Shown piece by piece: positions 1-9,126 of a stretch of DNA of 64,000 bases; within the stretch, counting starts at the first letter, position 1, and each line of letters begins with the position of its first letter. Source of the DNA: Pontibacter litorisediminis. GTDB taxonomy: Bacteria > Bacteroidota > Bacteroidia > Cytophagales > Hymenobacteraceae. Under the pieces are notes generated by a model that searched no databases, was not told the DNA's origin, and saw nothing but the letters and a program-made list of their open reading frames with translations. The position numbers and the translations under genes are program-made. The stretch covers positions 62,001-126,000 of the forward strand of contig NZ_JARDUA010000004.1 in assembly GCF_029360645.1 (NCBI RefSeq). Direction: 5' to 3'.

Positions 1-4
1 TCTG

Positions 5-12
5 TACTTTTG
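5..12 (+). promoter_or_regulatory. Putative -7 promoter element of ridA
   Basis: TACTTTTG matches the Bacteroidota -7 consensus TAnnTTTG exactly and lies 32 bases before the ridA start. The matching -33 element would lie outside the window, so this is only half a promoter and rests on one short match. Confidence 0.5.
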
Positions 13-44
13 ATAGTAAAGATACAAACTAAAACCAAACCTCT

Positions 45-425
45 ATGGCACATACCATCATCAACTCTGCCAAGGCTCCTGCTCCTATCGGGCCTTACAG
101 CCAGGCAACTATGGCTAACGGCATCCTTTATGTTTCAGGCCAAATCCCATTGAACCAGGAAACTGGCGAACTGGTGAGCAGCAGCATCGAAGAAGAAACA
201 CACATGGTGATGAAAAACCTGCAGTTTATACTTTCAGAAGCAGGCATGGACTTCAGCAACGTAGTAAAGTGCTCTATTTTCGTGAAAGACCTGAACAACT
301 TCGGCAAGATCAACGAGACCTACGGCAGCTACTTCACCAGCAACCCACCTGCCCGCGAAACCGTGGAGGTGAGCCGCCTGCCCAAGGATGTGAACGTGGA
401 GATTTCGTGTATTGCAGTAAAATAG
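45..425 (+). CDS. ridA: RidA family 2-iminobutanoate/2-iminopropanoate deaminase
   Basis: 126 residues, the normal length for the RidA/YjgF/UK114 family. Members form trimers in the cytoplasm and hydrolyse reactive enamine/imine intermediates released by PLP enzymes such as threonine dehydratase. The sequence shows the N-terminal GPYSQA segment, the YVSGQIP strand, and near the C-terminus PARETVEVSRLP followed by VEISCIA; the Arg in PARETV is the conserved carboxylate-binding residue of active members. The ATG is preceded by a promoter-like element and no longer start is available. It stands alone, with a gap of more than 600 bp downstream, so no operon partner can be inferred. Assignment to the family is firm; the physiological substrate is inferred. 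Confidence 0.95.
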   Translation: MAHTIINSAKAPAPIGPYSQATMANGILYVSGQIPLNQETGELVSSSIEEETHMVMKNLQFILSEAGMDFSNVVKCSIFVKDLNNFGKINETYGSYFTSNPPARETVEVSRLPKDVNVEISCIAVK

Positions 426-569
426 CTTCGTGAGACGAAGGGTTTCTGACAAAAGACAGGGTTGGCAAGTATAGCTTCTCTGTCTTTTGTGTTTTTATAC
501 TTTCTCCAACCGGCGCTGTGCCTAACCACCCCTGCCCCTTCTTGTCTTTTTCGAGGGCCCCTACCCCCA

Positions 570-1004
570 GGAGGGGAGCCTGTCATTGCTGATGCTAAAG
601 TATAAGTTTCATAGCTGCTGGAGGAGCATCAGCAGAAGCATAAACCCACCCCTGACCCTTCCACGGAGGGGAATCAGCAGGCAACTATCACCCCCTCTTC
701 GAAGAGGAACTTTGGTTCACGTTGCTAAGCCGAGGCTATCTGAAGCTGATACCAGTCTTTGGGTTGAGCGCCTATGCGAGTTTTTCCGGTGACGAGCGAC
801 AGCGAGGCAGCCCGAGGCACGAGGGCAGGAAAAGCTCCCAGCGCGATGCCCGAAGACGAGCCCTCTCGGGCTGGAGAGCAGAAAGCCAGAGATGAAACAA
901 GCAGTTTGTAAGGCTGTGGATCAGCAGCAGCTAGTAAGGGAAGCTTGTGTCCAGTGGCAGAAAGCAGCAGCTAATAGCGGCACAAGCGGACGCTTGCGCC
1001 AGGG
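570..1004 (+). repeat. Mosaic intergenic repeat, copy A
   Basis: This fills most of the 642 bp gap between ridA and the YihY gene. It aligns in order, with substitutions and indels, with 28828-29325 and, inverted, with 23150-23347. Shared blocks include CTAAAGTATAA followed by TTTCATAG, an ACCCACCCC block with a short CCTC/GAGG hairpin, GGAAAAGCTC then GCGCGATGCCC, GACGAGCCCTCTCGGGCTGG, and a terminal GGCACAAGCGGACGCTTGCG. Short ORFs across it are not conserved in frame between copies, so it is treated as non-coding. Family and mobility are unknown; no transposase is linked. Confidence 0.8.
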
Positions 1005-1067
1005 AAAGCTAATATTTTTGCCTTGAAGCCTTACAGCAAGGCTGGCGACATTCACTCCTTTTACCCC

Positions 1068-2081
1068 TCAAATATTCGCTCCTTTGGCGGCATCACTTTC
1101 GCTGGTCGGCTCCTCCTCCGGCTCACCGTATACGTCGCGCTCGTGCTTGCCGGGCTCGGCGTTTACAGCAGAGTTGCCCACCTCCACCTCCTTCCGTATC
1201 ACCCGCACCGCATACTCTGCCGGGTAAATGTTATGGCCATACTTGCGCGAGTACACAAACGTGAAAACGGCCCCGAAAAAGATAATCTGTGAGGTAAAAA
1301 ACACCCAGGTAAGTATAATCACCACCGAGCCTGCCGCGCCGTAAACGGAGGCCATGTCGTTTTTGCCGAGGTAAAACCCGATCAGGCCCCGGAACAGCAC
1401 AAACAGCAGCGAGGTTACCAGGGCCCCCACCGTCACGTCGCGCCACTTGATCTTAGCATCCGGCAAGAATTTATAGATACAGGCAAACAGGAACGACATC
1501 AGCAGAAAGGCCGACAAAAAATTAGCCGCGTGCAGCACATACACGATCCAACCTGCAAAGCGCGCCGTCAGAAAATCACCGATAGCCACCAGTATGGTGT
1601 TGGCCAGCAGCGAGAGCAGCAGCACAATGGCAATAGTCAGGATCATTCCAAAGGAGAGCACGCGGTCTAGCACCAGCTTCACGTAGCCGCGCTTGGGCAC
1701 CGGCTTTACGTGCCATATCTCGTTTAGGGAGTCTTGCAGGGAGATGAAAACCCCTGTGGCGGCAATAAATAAGGCACTGACGCCAACAATGGCAGCCAAG
1801 TTAAAATCGCCGAACTCGTTCACGTTCTCCACCATCTTCTGCACTGAGTAGGCCCCTTCCGTACCAATCAGCTCCTTGATGCGGTAGTATACCTCCCCCG
1901 ACACGGCCTGCTCGCCGAAAAAATAGCCCGCTGCGCTGATGATGATAATGAGCATGGGTGGCAGTGCAAAGATGGTGTAGTACGCCAGCGCAGCCCCTTT
2001 TTGGAAGGAGTTGTTATCGATGAACTCAAGGCCCGTTTCTTTTAACAAGCACCAGATCAACCAGGCGCGCTTCTTTACCAT
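1068..2081 (-). CDS. YihY/BrkB family inner-membrane protein
   Basis: 337 residues with six hydrophobic segments between about residues 30 and 280, the layout of the YihY/BrkB (virulence factor BrkB, formerly 'RNase BN') family. The N-terminal stretch with NSFQKGAALAYYTIFALPP is the family hallmark, and DSLNEIW followed by the long TM-rich C-terminal half also fits. The last 45 residues are acidic and charged, a likely cytoplasmic tail. The biochemical role of the family is not settled; some members have been proposed to be transporters. The gene is monocistronic, divergent from gltX, and ends against repeat copy A. Confidence 0.85.
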   Translation of the reverse strand: MVKKRAWLIWCLLKETGLEFIDNNSFQKGAALAYYTIFALPPMLIIIISAAGYFFGEQAVSGEVYYRIKELIGTEGAYSVQKMVENVNEFGDFNLAAIVGVSALFIAATGVFISLQDSLNEIWHVKPVPKRGYVKLVLDRVLSFGMILTIAIVLLLSLLANTILVAIGDFLTARFAGWIVYVLHAANFLSAFLLMSFLFACIYKFLPDAKIKWRDVTVGALVTSLLFVLFRGLIGFYLGKNDMASVYGAAGSVVIILTWVFFTSQIIFFGAVFTFVYSRKYGHNIYPAEYAVRVIRKEVEVGNSAVNAEPGKHERDVYGEPEEEPTSESDAAKGANI

Positions 2082-2225
2082 GCTGTGCGGCTTAACTACT
2101 TGCTGATACGCAATCGGCCCATTATGTTTATGGTATATAGGATAAGCTTACTGCCAGCGCGGGTGCAGTTTTGTTTTTGCAACGCCTGCTGCATTTTACC
2201 GTTACCGAAACGATACTTTATTTCG

Positions 2226-2233
2226 TACCTTTG
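2226..2233 (+). promoter_or_regulatory. Putative -7 element of gltX
   Basis: TACCTTTG is an exact TAnnTTTG match 36 bases before the gltX ATG. The -33 region is not a clear TTTG, so the call rests mainly on the -7 match and position. Confidence 0.5.
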
Positions 2234-2269
2234 CAGCGAATTTCAATGATCTGAATCAGACAACCATAC

Positions 2270-3811
2270 ATGGAAAGAGAAGTTAGAGTACGCTTTGCCC
2301 CAAGCCCAACCGGGCCTCTCCATATCGGTGGTGTACGCACCGCCCTTTACAATTACCTGCTGGCCCGCAAAACGGGCGGCAAAATGATCCTGCGCATCGA
2401 GGACACCGACCAGAACCGCTTTGTGCCGGGCGCTGAGGATTACATCCGGGAGTCGTTGGAGTGGTGCGGCATTGAACTGGACGAGAGCCCCTGGAACGGC
2501 GGCCCGTACGCACCTTACCGCCAGTCGGAGCGCAAGCCGATGTACATGCAGTACGCCCTGCAACTGGTAAACGACGGCCATGCTTATTACGCCTTCGACA
2601 CGGCCGAGGAGCTGGAGGAGATGCGCGAGCGCCTGAAGGCGGCCAAAGTGGCCACACCGCAATACAACGCCATCACCCGCATGACGATGAAGAACTCCCT
2701 CACCCTACCAGAGGATGAGGTGAAGAAACGCCTGGAGAGCGGCGAGCCTTACGTGATCCGCCTGAAAGTGCCGCGCAAGGAGGAGATCCGCCTCAAGGAC
2801 ATGATCCGCGGTTGGGTAATGGTACACTCTTCTTCCATAGACGATAAAGTTCTGATGAAATCGGACGGCATGCCGACATACCACCTGGCCAACATCGTGG
2901 ACGACCACCTGATGAAGATCACGCACGTGATCCGTGGCGAGGAGTGGTTGCCGTCTGCGCCGCTGCACGTGCTGCTGTACCGCTACCTGGGCTGGGAAGA
3001 CACCATGCCGGAGTTTGCGCACCTGCCGCTGCTGCTGAAGCCGGATGGGAACGGCAAGCTAAGCAAGCGCGACGGCGACAAGCTGGGCTTCCCGGTGTTC
3101 CCGCTGCGCTGGGAGGATCCGTTCTCCAAAGAGATATCATCCGGCTACCGTGAATCAGGCTACCTGCCGGAGGCCTTTATCAACTTCCTGGCCTTTTTGG
3201 GCTGGAACCCAGGCACCAGCCAGGAAATCTTCTCGATGGAGGAGCTGGCCAATGAGTTTACGGTAGAGCGTATCGGCAAGTCCGGCACCCGTTTCGATAT
3301 TCAGAAAGCCCGCTGGTTTAACGAGCAGTACCTGCGCGCCAAGCCGGACAGCGAACTGGCCAACTACCTGATCAAGGCGCTGGCAGAGCACAACATCACC
3401 ACCACACCGGAAAAAGCAGAGAAAATCGCCGGCCTGATGAAAGAGCGCGTGTCGTTCCCGCAGGATTTCTGGCAGGAGGCCAAGTACTTCTTCGTGGCAC
3501 CGGAGGAGTACAGCGAGAAGGTGGCTTCCAAAAAGTGGAACGCCCAGTCGGTGGCTGTTTTCGAGGATTTCAAGAACGAGCTGCCGTCGCTGCAGGATTT
3601 TAATGCCGATACTGTGAAGGAGCTGCTGACAAGCATCCTGGAGCGCCACGGCATGAAGCTTGGGCAGGTGATGCAGGCGCTGCGCCTGGCGGTAACCGGT
3701 GCTGAGGCGGGCCCGGACCTGATGCAGATCATTGAGGTGATCGGCCGCGAGGAGACGATCCAACGCATCGAAACCGCTATCAGCAAGCTGAGCCATTATG
3801 TATCCGCGTAA
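2270..3811 (+). CDS. gltX: Glutamate--tRNA ligase
   Basis: 513 residues, the size of a Bacteroidota GluRS. It charges tRNA-Glu with glutamate using ATP in the cytoplasm. The class I signature HIGG is at residues 18-21 after FAPSPTGPL, and the second signature KLSKR (the KMSKS equivalent) is at about residues 263-267. The N-terminal Rossmann fold with its inserted connective peptide is followed by the helical C-terminal anticodon-binding half. The ATG at 2270 gives the usual MEREVRVRFAPSPTG start and sits behind a promoter-like element. It is followed by a terminator at 3969 and appears to be transcribed alone. Confidence 0.97.
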   Translation: MEREVRVRFAPSPTGPLHIGGVRTALYNYLLARKTGGKMILRIEDTDQNRFVPGAEDYIRESLEWCGIELDESPWNGGPYAPYRQSERKPMYMQYALQLVNDGHAYYAFDTAEELEEMRERLKAAKVATPQYNAITRMTMKNSLTLPEDEVKKRLESGEPYVIRLKVPRKEEIRLKDMIRGWVMVHSSSIDDKVLMKSDGMPTYHLANIVDDHLMKITHVIRGEEWLPSAPLHVLLYRYLGWEDTMPEFAHLPLLLKPDGNGKLSKRDGDKLGFPVFPLRWEDPFSKEISSGYRESGYLPEAFINFLAFLGWNPGTSQEIFSMEELANEFTVERIGKSGTRFDIQKARWFNEQYLRAKPDSELANYLIKALAEHNITTTPEKAEKIAGLMKERVSFPQDFWQEAKYFFVAPEEYSEKVASKKWNAQSVAVFEDFKNELPSLQDFNADTVKELLTSILERHGMKLGQVMQALRLAVTGAEAGPDLMQIIEVIGREETIQRIETAISKLSHYVSA

Positions 3812-3968
3812 AGTATAGATTTTAAGACAAAAGACAGTTAGACAAAGGACAAACGGCAGTTGGGGAGAAGGAGAAAGCCTGACTGCTCAACAATTGACAA
3901 GCAGCAACCATAAGGCTTCACCTATACCTTAGGTTGTTTTGTACTCGTCCTTCAATCTGGAACTTAAG

Positions 3969-3997
3969 AAAGGCTGGCCCTGTGGCTGGCCTTTTTT
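3969..3997 (+). terminator. Rho-independent terminator after gltX
   Basis: A stem of 11 pairs (two of them G-U) runs from AAAGGC to GCCTTT with a four-base loop and ends in six T. It lies 158 bases after the gltX stop codon and before the next gene, so it probably closes the gltX transcript. Confidence 0.7.
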
Positions 3998-4074
3998 AAT
4001 GCCCTTTGCCCCCGCCCTGCAACAAATTTGCCTGCCTCGCTTATACAACTAAGTATAACCACACGAGAAACACC

Positions 4075-4440
4075 ATGGCTAAGAATAAAAAAGAGAGCAA
4101 GAGCGAGAAAAAGAAGTCGCGGGTGCACAAGGATCTGGAGGGGTTTGAGATCAAGGTGAATGAGCACGGCGAGATCATCTCCAACTATAGCATCGATAAG
4201 ATAAACGAGTTTCTGAACCGAAACGTGGACGATAAGAAGCTGATGAAGCGCGATGCGGCCGAAAAGGCAAAGCGTGAGGAAGAAGAGGAATACCATGTGG
4301 AGGAAACCGAGGAAGCGGAGGAAACCGACGAGGACTTTGTGCGCAATACCAACGCCGTGTCTGACGAGGAGGATGACAAGAACCTGCCCAAAGCCCGGCG
4401 CCGCAAGAAAGGCGAGGAGGATGAGGACGAGGAGCGTTAA
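4075..4440 (+). CDS. Small highly charged protein, unknown function
   Basis: 121 residues from the ATG at 4075 (MAKNKKESK); an in-frame ATG upstream at 4006 would add 23 residues of unlikely sequence and is not favoured. The N-terminus is Lys-rich, the middle (EGFEIKVNEHGEIISNYSIDKINEFLNRNVDDKKL) looks folded, and the C-terminal half is a run of Glu/Asp ending in KARRRKKGEEDEDEER. The middle part resembles small Bacteroidota proteins found near ribosome or RNA genes, but I do not recognise a named family. No signal peptide or membrane segment is present, so a cytoplasmic, perhaps nucleic-acid- or ribosome-associated, role is a guess. Confidence 0.75.
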   Translation: MAKNKKESKSEKKKSRVHKDLEGFEIKVNEHGEIISNYSIDKINEFLNRNVDDKKLMKRDAAEKAKREEEEEYHVEETEEAEETDEDFVRNTNAVSDEEDDKNLPKARRRKKGEEDEDEER

Positions 4441-4572
4441 TGCGCCACAGCCTTATGACTTTTAGTTTTAGATCGAAAGCCGGTGTTTCATCCTACTAGC
4501 ATCGGCTTTATATTCTCTGTCTCTTAAAAATCAGCTATCTTTCCATCCTCACAACATCTACTATAACCAACT

Positions 4573-5340
4573 ATGAGAAACTCACACGAGATCGACTACA
4601 AGATTTTTGGAAACGACATCCAGGTGCTGGAGATTGAGCTGGACCCGCACGAAACGGTAATTGCCGAGGCCGGCGCCATGGTGTACATGGAGGAAGGCAT
4701 TGACTTCGAGGCCAAGATGGGCGATGGCTCCAACCCCAGCCAAGGGTTCTTCGGCAAACTCGTTTCCGCCGGCAGCCGCCTGATTACGGGGGAGTCGCTG
4801 TTCATGACGCACTTCACGCACCGCGGGCATGGCAAGAGCCGCGTAGCTTTCTCGGCCCCCTACCCTGGCACTATCCTCCCGATAGACCTGAGCGCGACCC
4901 GCAGCAACACCCTCATCACACAGAAAGACGCCTTTCTGGCGGCGGCTTTGGGCACCAAGCTCAGCATCCACTTCAACCAGAAACTAGGTTCCGGCTTCTT
5001 CGGCGGCGAGGGCTTTATACTGCAGAAGATGCAGGGCGACGGTTTGGCCTTTGTGCACGCCGGCGGTACCATTGTAGAGAAGCAACTAAACAACGAAACA
5101 CTGCGCGTAGACACAGGCTGCGTGGTGGCCTTTGAGGAAGGGATAGATTTCAGCGTGCAGCGCGCCGGCGGCCTAAAATCGATGATATTCGGCGGCGAAG
5201 GAATTTTCCTGGCTACCCTGCGCGGCACGGGCCGTGTGTGGCTGCAGTCGATGCCGGTGAAGAAGCTGATCGAGGCGCTGATGCCACGCGGTGAGAACGC
5301 CAACAAGGAAGGCGGCTTTATGAGCAGCTTTTTAGAGTAG
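4573..5340 (+). CDS. AIM24 / TIGR00266 family protein
   Basis: 255 residues matching the bacterial AIM24 (TIGR00266) family: an all-beta protein with the segments [15 protein letters not shown] near the start, [11 protein letters not shown] near residue 80, [13 protein letters not shown] in the middle and RVWLQSMP near the end. The fold is a tandem tryptophan-RNA-binding-attenuator-like beta domain; biochemical function is unknown in bacteria. There is no signal peptide. It is separated from the preceding gene by 132 bp and followed at once by an inverted pair of AAGTATA motifs and a strong hairpin, so it is probably its own transcription unit. Confidence 0.88.
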   Translation: MRNSHEIDYKIFGNDIQVLEIELDPHETVIAEAGAMVYMEEGIDFEAKMGDGSNPSQGFFGKLVSAGSRLITGESLFMTHFTHRGHGKSRVAFSAPYPGTILPIDLSATRSNTLITQKDAFLAAALGTKLSIHFNQKLGSGFFGGEGFILQKMQGDGLAFVHAGGTIVEKQLNNETLRVDTGCVVAFEEGIDFSVQRAGGLKSMIFGGEGIFLATLRGTGRVWLQSMPVKKLIEALMPRGENANKEGGFMSSFLE

Positions 5341-5401
5341 AAAGTATAGATTTATACTTTAACGCATCAGCCCCGGCAAGCATATACTTGCCGGGGCTGA
5401 T
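5341..5401 (+). terminator. Terminator region after the AIM24 gene
   Basis: Two hairpins follow the stop codon. The first (5341-5360) is AAAGTATA and TATACTTT around a four-base loop, 8 perfect pairs. The second (5366-5401) pairs ATCAGCCCCGGCAAG with CTTGCCGGGGCTGAT, 15 perfect pairs, and is followed by TGTTTTATAC, a weak T tract. The second is a likely terminator; the first may be part of the AAGTATA motif pattern. Confidence 0.65.
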
Positions 5402-5623
5402 GTTTTATACTTTATAAGTCCTACCCCTCCTTGGCTAAGAGAGGAGCCCGCTATCAATACAGCAACTTGTTTGCCTTGTAGTTGCTACTTGATTATCCTT
5501 CACCCAAGATCTTTGTAGAAGGACAAGCGAATCGTCACTGCTACAATAGTCATATTTGGAGTATGCACCCCCTTTTAACAAGGCGGAGCAGGAGATGGGC
5601 AACTTTCTAACTCTATCAACTCT

Positions 5624-7141
5624 CTACAGCCCGTTTACCTGCATGATCTCCTCCAGGTATTCGCGGGTGTTGCTGAGGCGGGGCACTTTGTTCTGGCCGC
5701 CCATTTTGCCTTTGTGGCTGAGCCAGCTCATAAACGTGCCTTGGGGGGCGGCATGCACCAACGGCTCCTGCAGGGCAATGTCGTTCTGGCGCTTCGCGTC
5801 GTAGTCTGAATTTACCTCGCGCAGCCTCTCATCCAGCACCTGCGTGAACTGCTTCAGGCTACTTGGCTCTTTTTCAAACTCAATCAGCCATTCGTGGCCG
5901 CCGCGCTTTTCGCTCTCCAGATATATAGGTGCCGCCGTAAAATTAGAAATCACGGCCCCGGTGGCATTGCAGGCGGCGGTTATGGCCTCCTCGGCATTCT
6001 CCACGATCACCTCCTCGCCAAAGGCATTGATAAAGTGCTTGGTGCGCCCCGATATTTTAATGCGGTAAGGATCTATACTTGTAAAGCGGATGGTGTCTCC
6101 GATCTTATAGCGCCACAGACCGGCGTTGGTAGAGATAACGAGGGCGTAGTTTTTGCCGAGCTCCACCTCGTCTAAAGTCAGGGTTTTGGGATGCTCCTCC
6201 TCCAACTGGTCCATGGGAATAAACTCGTAGTACACGCCATAGTCCAGCATCAGCAGCATCTCATCCTCTGTGTCGCGCTGGTCCTGTATCCCGAAGAAGC
6301 CTTCGGAGGCGTTGTATACTTCCAGGTAGTTCATCTGGCTGGATGGGATAATCTCGCGGAACAGTTGGCGGTAAGGTCCAAAGGCCACGGCGCCGTGGGT
6401 AAACAGCTCCAGGTTAGGCCATACTTCCAGGATGTTGCTTTTGCCTGTTTCTGCCAGGATGCGCTTCAGCAGCACGTAGGTCCAGGTGGGCACACCGCTC
6501 AGGCTGGTTACGTTCTCCTTCACCGTCAGCTCCACCATCTTCTCTATTTTCTCCTCCCACTTGTCCATCAGGGCCACCTTCAGCGGGGGCGTGCGCATGG
6601 CCTCTGCCCAGATCGGCAGGTTTTGCATGATCACGGCAGACACGTCGCCACAGTTTACCTTTGCGTTAAGCTCGCTGGGGCGGTGGCTGCCGCCAATAGA
6701 AAGGCCTTTGCCTGTGAAAAGCTTCGTGTCGGGGTACAGGTTCACGTAAATGGAGAGCATGTCTTTGCCGCCCTTGTAGTGGCAATCTTCCAGCGACTCC
6801 GGGCTGACAGGAATGAACTTGCTGCGGGCATTGGTGGTGCCTGAGGACTTAGCGAACCATTCGATCTTGGTAGGCCACAGCAGGTTCTGCTCCCCCTTCA
6901 TCACGCGCTCAATATAAGGGTACAGGTCTTCGTAGGTACTGATGGGCACCCGCTCCTGGAACTCCCGCACGCTCAGGCTGTCGCCGTAGCCGTGCTTCTT
7001 GCCCCATTCTGTGCCCTTGGCTGTGCTGATCAGGTTCTGAAACAACTCCAGCTGCACCTCATGCGGGTACTTCCGAAACAGATCAATGTCGTGGATCCGC
7101 TTCTTCATCACCCACGTTACTATTGAATTTATAATCTCCAA
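5624..7141 (-). CDS. GH3 family acyl-adenylating protein
   Basis: 505 residues, full length for the bacterial branch of the GH3 family (named after plant auxin-responsive GH3). Plant members adenylate a carboxylic acid and join it to an amino acid. The P-loop-like AMP-binding segment FAKSSGTTNARSKFIPV is near residue 95-110, the acceptor region ASEGFFGIQ is near residue 280, and the hinge-like GLWRYKIGDTIRFT and SGRTKHFINAFGEEV segments follow. No signal peptide is present, so it acts in the cytoplasm. Neighbours (AIM24, lptB) give no pathway clue. The substrate in bacteria is unknown and a plant-hormone role should not be assumed. Confidence 0.9.
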   Translation of the reverse strand: MEIINSIVTWVMKKRIHDIDLFRKYPHEVQLELFQNLISTAKGTEWGKKHGYGDSLSVREFQERVPISTYEDLYPYIERVMKGEQNLLWPTKIEWFAKSSGTTNARSKFIPVSPESLEDCHYKGGKDMLSIYVNLYPDTKLFTGKGLSIGGSHRPSELNAKVNCGDVSAVIMQNLPIWAEAMRTPPLKVALMDKWEEKIEKMVELTVKENVTSLSGVPTWTYVLLKRILAETGKSNILEVWPNLELFTHGAVAFGPYRQLFREIIPSSQMNYLEVYNASEGFFGIQDQRDTEDEMLLMLDYGVYYEFIPMDQLEEEHPKTLTLDEVELGKNYALVISTNAGLWRYKIGDTIRFTSIDPYRIKISGRTKHFINAFGEEVIVENAEEAITAACNATGAVISNFTAAPIYLESEKRGGHEWLIEFEKEPSSLKQFTQVLDERLREVNSDYDAKRQNDIALQEPLVHAAPQGTFMSWLSHKGKMGGQNKVPRLSNTREYLEEIMQVNGL

Positions 7142-7221
7142 GGTAAGTTGGCTAAAGGGTTAAACAGCCTTTCCTTATACTGCATTTGCAAACATTAGCC
7201 TTGTAATATACCTATTAAAGA

Positions 7222-7953
7222 CTAGATCTTGCGCTTTAATTCGAAGTGCTTGCCCAGGTATACGCGGCGTACCTGCTCGTCGGCGGCCAGTTCTTCGGCG
7301 GTACCGGCCTTCAGGATCTTGCCCTCGAACAGCAGGTAGGCGCGGTCGGTGATGGACAGGGTCTCGTTTACGTTGTGGTCGGTGATGAGGATACCGATAT
7401 TCTTGTTCTTGAGCTTGGCCACGATGCTCTGGATCTCCTCCACGGCGATCGGGTCCACGCCGGCGAACGGCTCATCGAGCAGCACGAATTTCGGGTCCAC
7501 GGCCAGGGCGCGGGCAATCTCGGTGCGGCGGCGCTCGCCCCCGCTTAGCACAATGCCCTTGTTCTTGCGCACGTGCGTCAGCGAGAATTCCTCCAGCAGC
7601 TCCTCCACCTTCTCGTACTGCGCCTTCTTGGGCAGGTCCGTCATCTCCAGCACCGACAGGATGTTCTCCTCCACTGTGAGTTGCCGAAATACTGAGGCTT
7701 CCTGCGCCAGGTAGCCTACGCCGCGCGTGGCACGCTTGTACATCGGCAGGTCGGTGATATCCTCTTTATCCAGGTAAATCTTACCCGTGTTCGGCTTCAC
7801 CAGACCAACGATCATGTAGAACGACGTGGTCTTACCGGCTCCGTTTGGCCCCAGCAAACCCACAATCTCGCCTTGGTTCACTTCCACGCTCACGTCGTTT
7901 ACAACAGTGCGCGATTTATACTTCTTTATCAGGTGTTCTGCTCTCAGTATCAT
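7222..7953 (-). CDS. lptB: LPS export ABC transporter ATP-binding protein LptB
   Basis: 243 residues from the ATG at 7953 ([15 protein letters not shown]); an upstream ATG at 7989 would add 12 atypical residues. It powers extraction of lipopolysaccharide from the inner membrane together with LptFG. Visible motifs: Walker [10 protein letters not shown] near residue 37, Q-loop region, signature [15 protein letters not shown], Walker [14 protein letters not shown] with the LptB-type [10 protein letters not shown], and the switch His in ITDHNV. This pattern separates LptB from the related branched-chain amino-acid ATPases. The gene is alone here; lptC is about 9 kb away in another operon. Confidence 0.94.
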   Translation of the reverse strand: MILRAEHLIKKYKSRTVVNDVSVEVNQGEIVGLLGPNGAGKTTSFYMIVGLVKPNTGKIYLDKEDITDLPMYKRATRGVGYLAQEASVFRQLTVEENILSVLEMTDLPKKAQYEKVEELLEEFSLTHVRKNKGIVLSGGERRRTEIARALAVDPKFVLLDEPFAGVDPIAVEEIQSIVAKLKNKNIGILITDHNVNETLSITDRAYLLFEGKILKAGTAEELAADEQVRRVYLGKHFELKRKI

Positions 7954-8137
7954 TGTGGCTAAATTACGCATAATGCAGGCATCCTGCAACGTACGTGCCA
8001 GTTAGCCTAAATTCATATATATTAGAAGATTACTATTAAAATAAATTCAACAAACTATATAATACTTATTATCAGGGGTTGCCTTATGTAAGATTAATAT
8101 TTAATTTGATACACGCTTACAACCTACAACCTTACTT

Positions 8138-8962
8138 ATGACATTACGTTTACTCCTTTCAACCTGCCGGAGGCTTGCCTTCTCTTGCCTGTTGGTCTGC
8201 GGCAGTGTTGCTGTGGCAGCAGCCACCGGCACTGACAACAATAATCCCAAGACCGCCGCTTCTACCAACAACAGCAGCAGTAACACTGCCGTGGTAAGGG
8301 GCATTGATGTATCGAGGTGGCAGAAGGAGGTGGACTGGAACATGGTAAGTGAGGCGGAGGTGGCCTTTGCCTTTATCAAGGCCACCGAGGGCGATTATAG
8401 GTTAGACCCTTTCTTTGCCCGCAACTGGGAGGAAACCAAGCGCCACGGCATCAAGCGCGGCGCCTATCATTTCTACAAGCCAGAGATTCCGGTAGAGAGA
8501 CAAGTAGCGCTCTTCACAAGCACTGTATCCATACACCCCGGTGACCTTCCGCCTGTGCTGGACCTGGAGGTGACGGACAAAACCGTTACTCCGGAGCAGC
8601 TCCGCAAAGATGTGCGCACCTGGCTAGAGGCCGTAACTGCCCACTATGGCGTGCGCCCGATCATCTACACCGGCCAGAATTACTACCGCCGTTACCTGAA
8701 AGGCCATTTCCCGGAATACCACTTCTGGATTGCCCGCTACAGTGACGTAAAACCGGAGACCTACCACACCGACAGCTGGATGTTCTGGCAGTTTACAGAC
8801 CGCGGCTCCATTGCGGGCATTAACTCTGCCGTGGACATCAACTTCTTTGCCGGCGACTTTGAGCAGCTGAACCTGCTGTGTGTGCCTGAGTTCATAGCCC
8901 ACAACCGCTACGACCGGGAAAGCCCGCTCTCGCAGCTAAAGCACCTGCAGCCGCTGCCGTAA
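8138..8962 (+). CDS. Secreted glycoside hydrolase family 25 (lysozyme-like)
   Basis: 274 residues with an N-terminal signal peptide (about residues 1-30, ending near VAAATG) followed by an Asn/Ser/Thr-rich linker and a GH25 domain from about residue 50. GH25 enzymes cleave the beta-1,4 MurNAc-GlcNAc bond of peptidoglycan. The domain starts with RGIDVSRWQ, has FIKATEGD, AYHFYKP and the acidic pair in LDLEV, and ends with WQFTDRG and the AVDINFFAG strand, as in active members. It probably acts in the periplasm or outside the cell, in wall turnover or competition. The upstream region is AT-rich and holds a possible promoter near 8080-8105. Confidence 0.92.
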   Translation: MTLRLLLSTCRRLAFSCLLVCGSVAVAAATGTDNNNPKTAASTNNSSSNTAVVRGIDVSRWQKEVDWNMVSEAEVAFAFIKATEGDYRLDPFFARNWEETKRHGIKRGAYHFYKPEIPVERQVALFTSTVSIHPGDLPPVLDLEVTDKTVTPEQLRKDVRTWLEAVTAHYGVRPIIYTGQNYYRRYLKGHFPEYHFWIARYSDVKPETYHTDSWMFWQFTDRGSIAGINSAVDINFFAGDFEQLNLLCVPEFIAHNRYDRESPLSQLKHLQPLP

Positions 8963-9099
8963 GGCTAGTTGATTGATGGTTGTTGATTGTTTGCCGAGCC
9001 CCCTTTCGCAAGTATAGTTGCGGAGGCATAAAAGTACGACTGCCTGGCGCGGATGGCTCATTTGGACAATACTTGATCATGGCGTAACCCATAAGTACA

Positions 9100-9124
9100 A
9101 AAGGCTCCCTCACCGGGAGCCTTT
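9100..9124 (+). terminator. Terminator between GH25 and recJ
   Basis: AAAGGCTCCC pairs with GGGAGCCTTT over ten perfect base pairs with loop TCACC, followed by CTTTATTTTA. It sits between two convergent genes and can serve both strands. Confidence 0.75.
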
Positions 9125-9126
9125 CT

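Noticed and set aside
586..792. Short ORF inside repeat copy A, and a comparable one in copy B (28948-29223)
   Set aside because: Reading frames are not kept between the repeat copies and there is no ribosome-site or promoter support.
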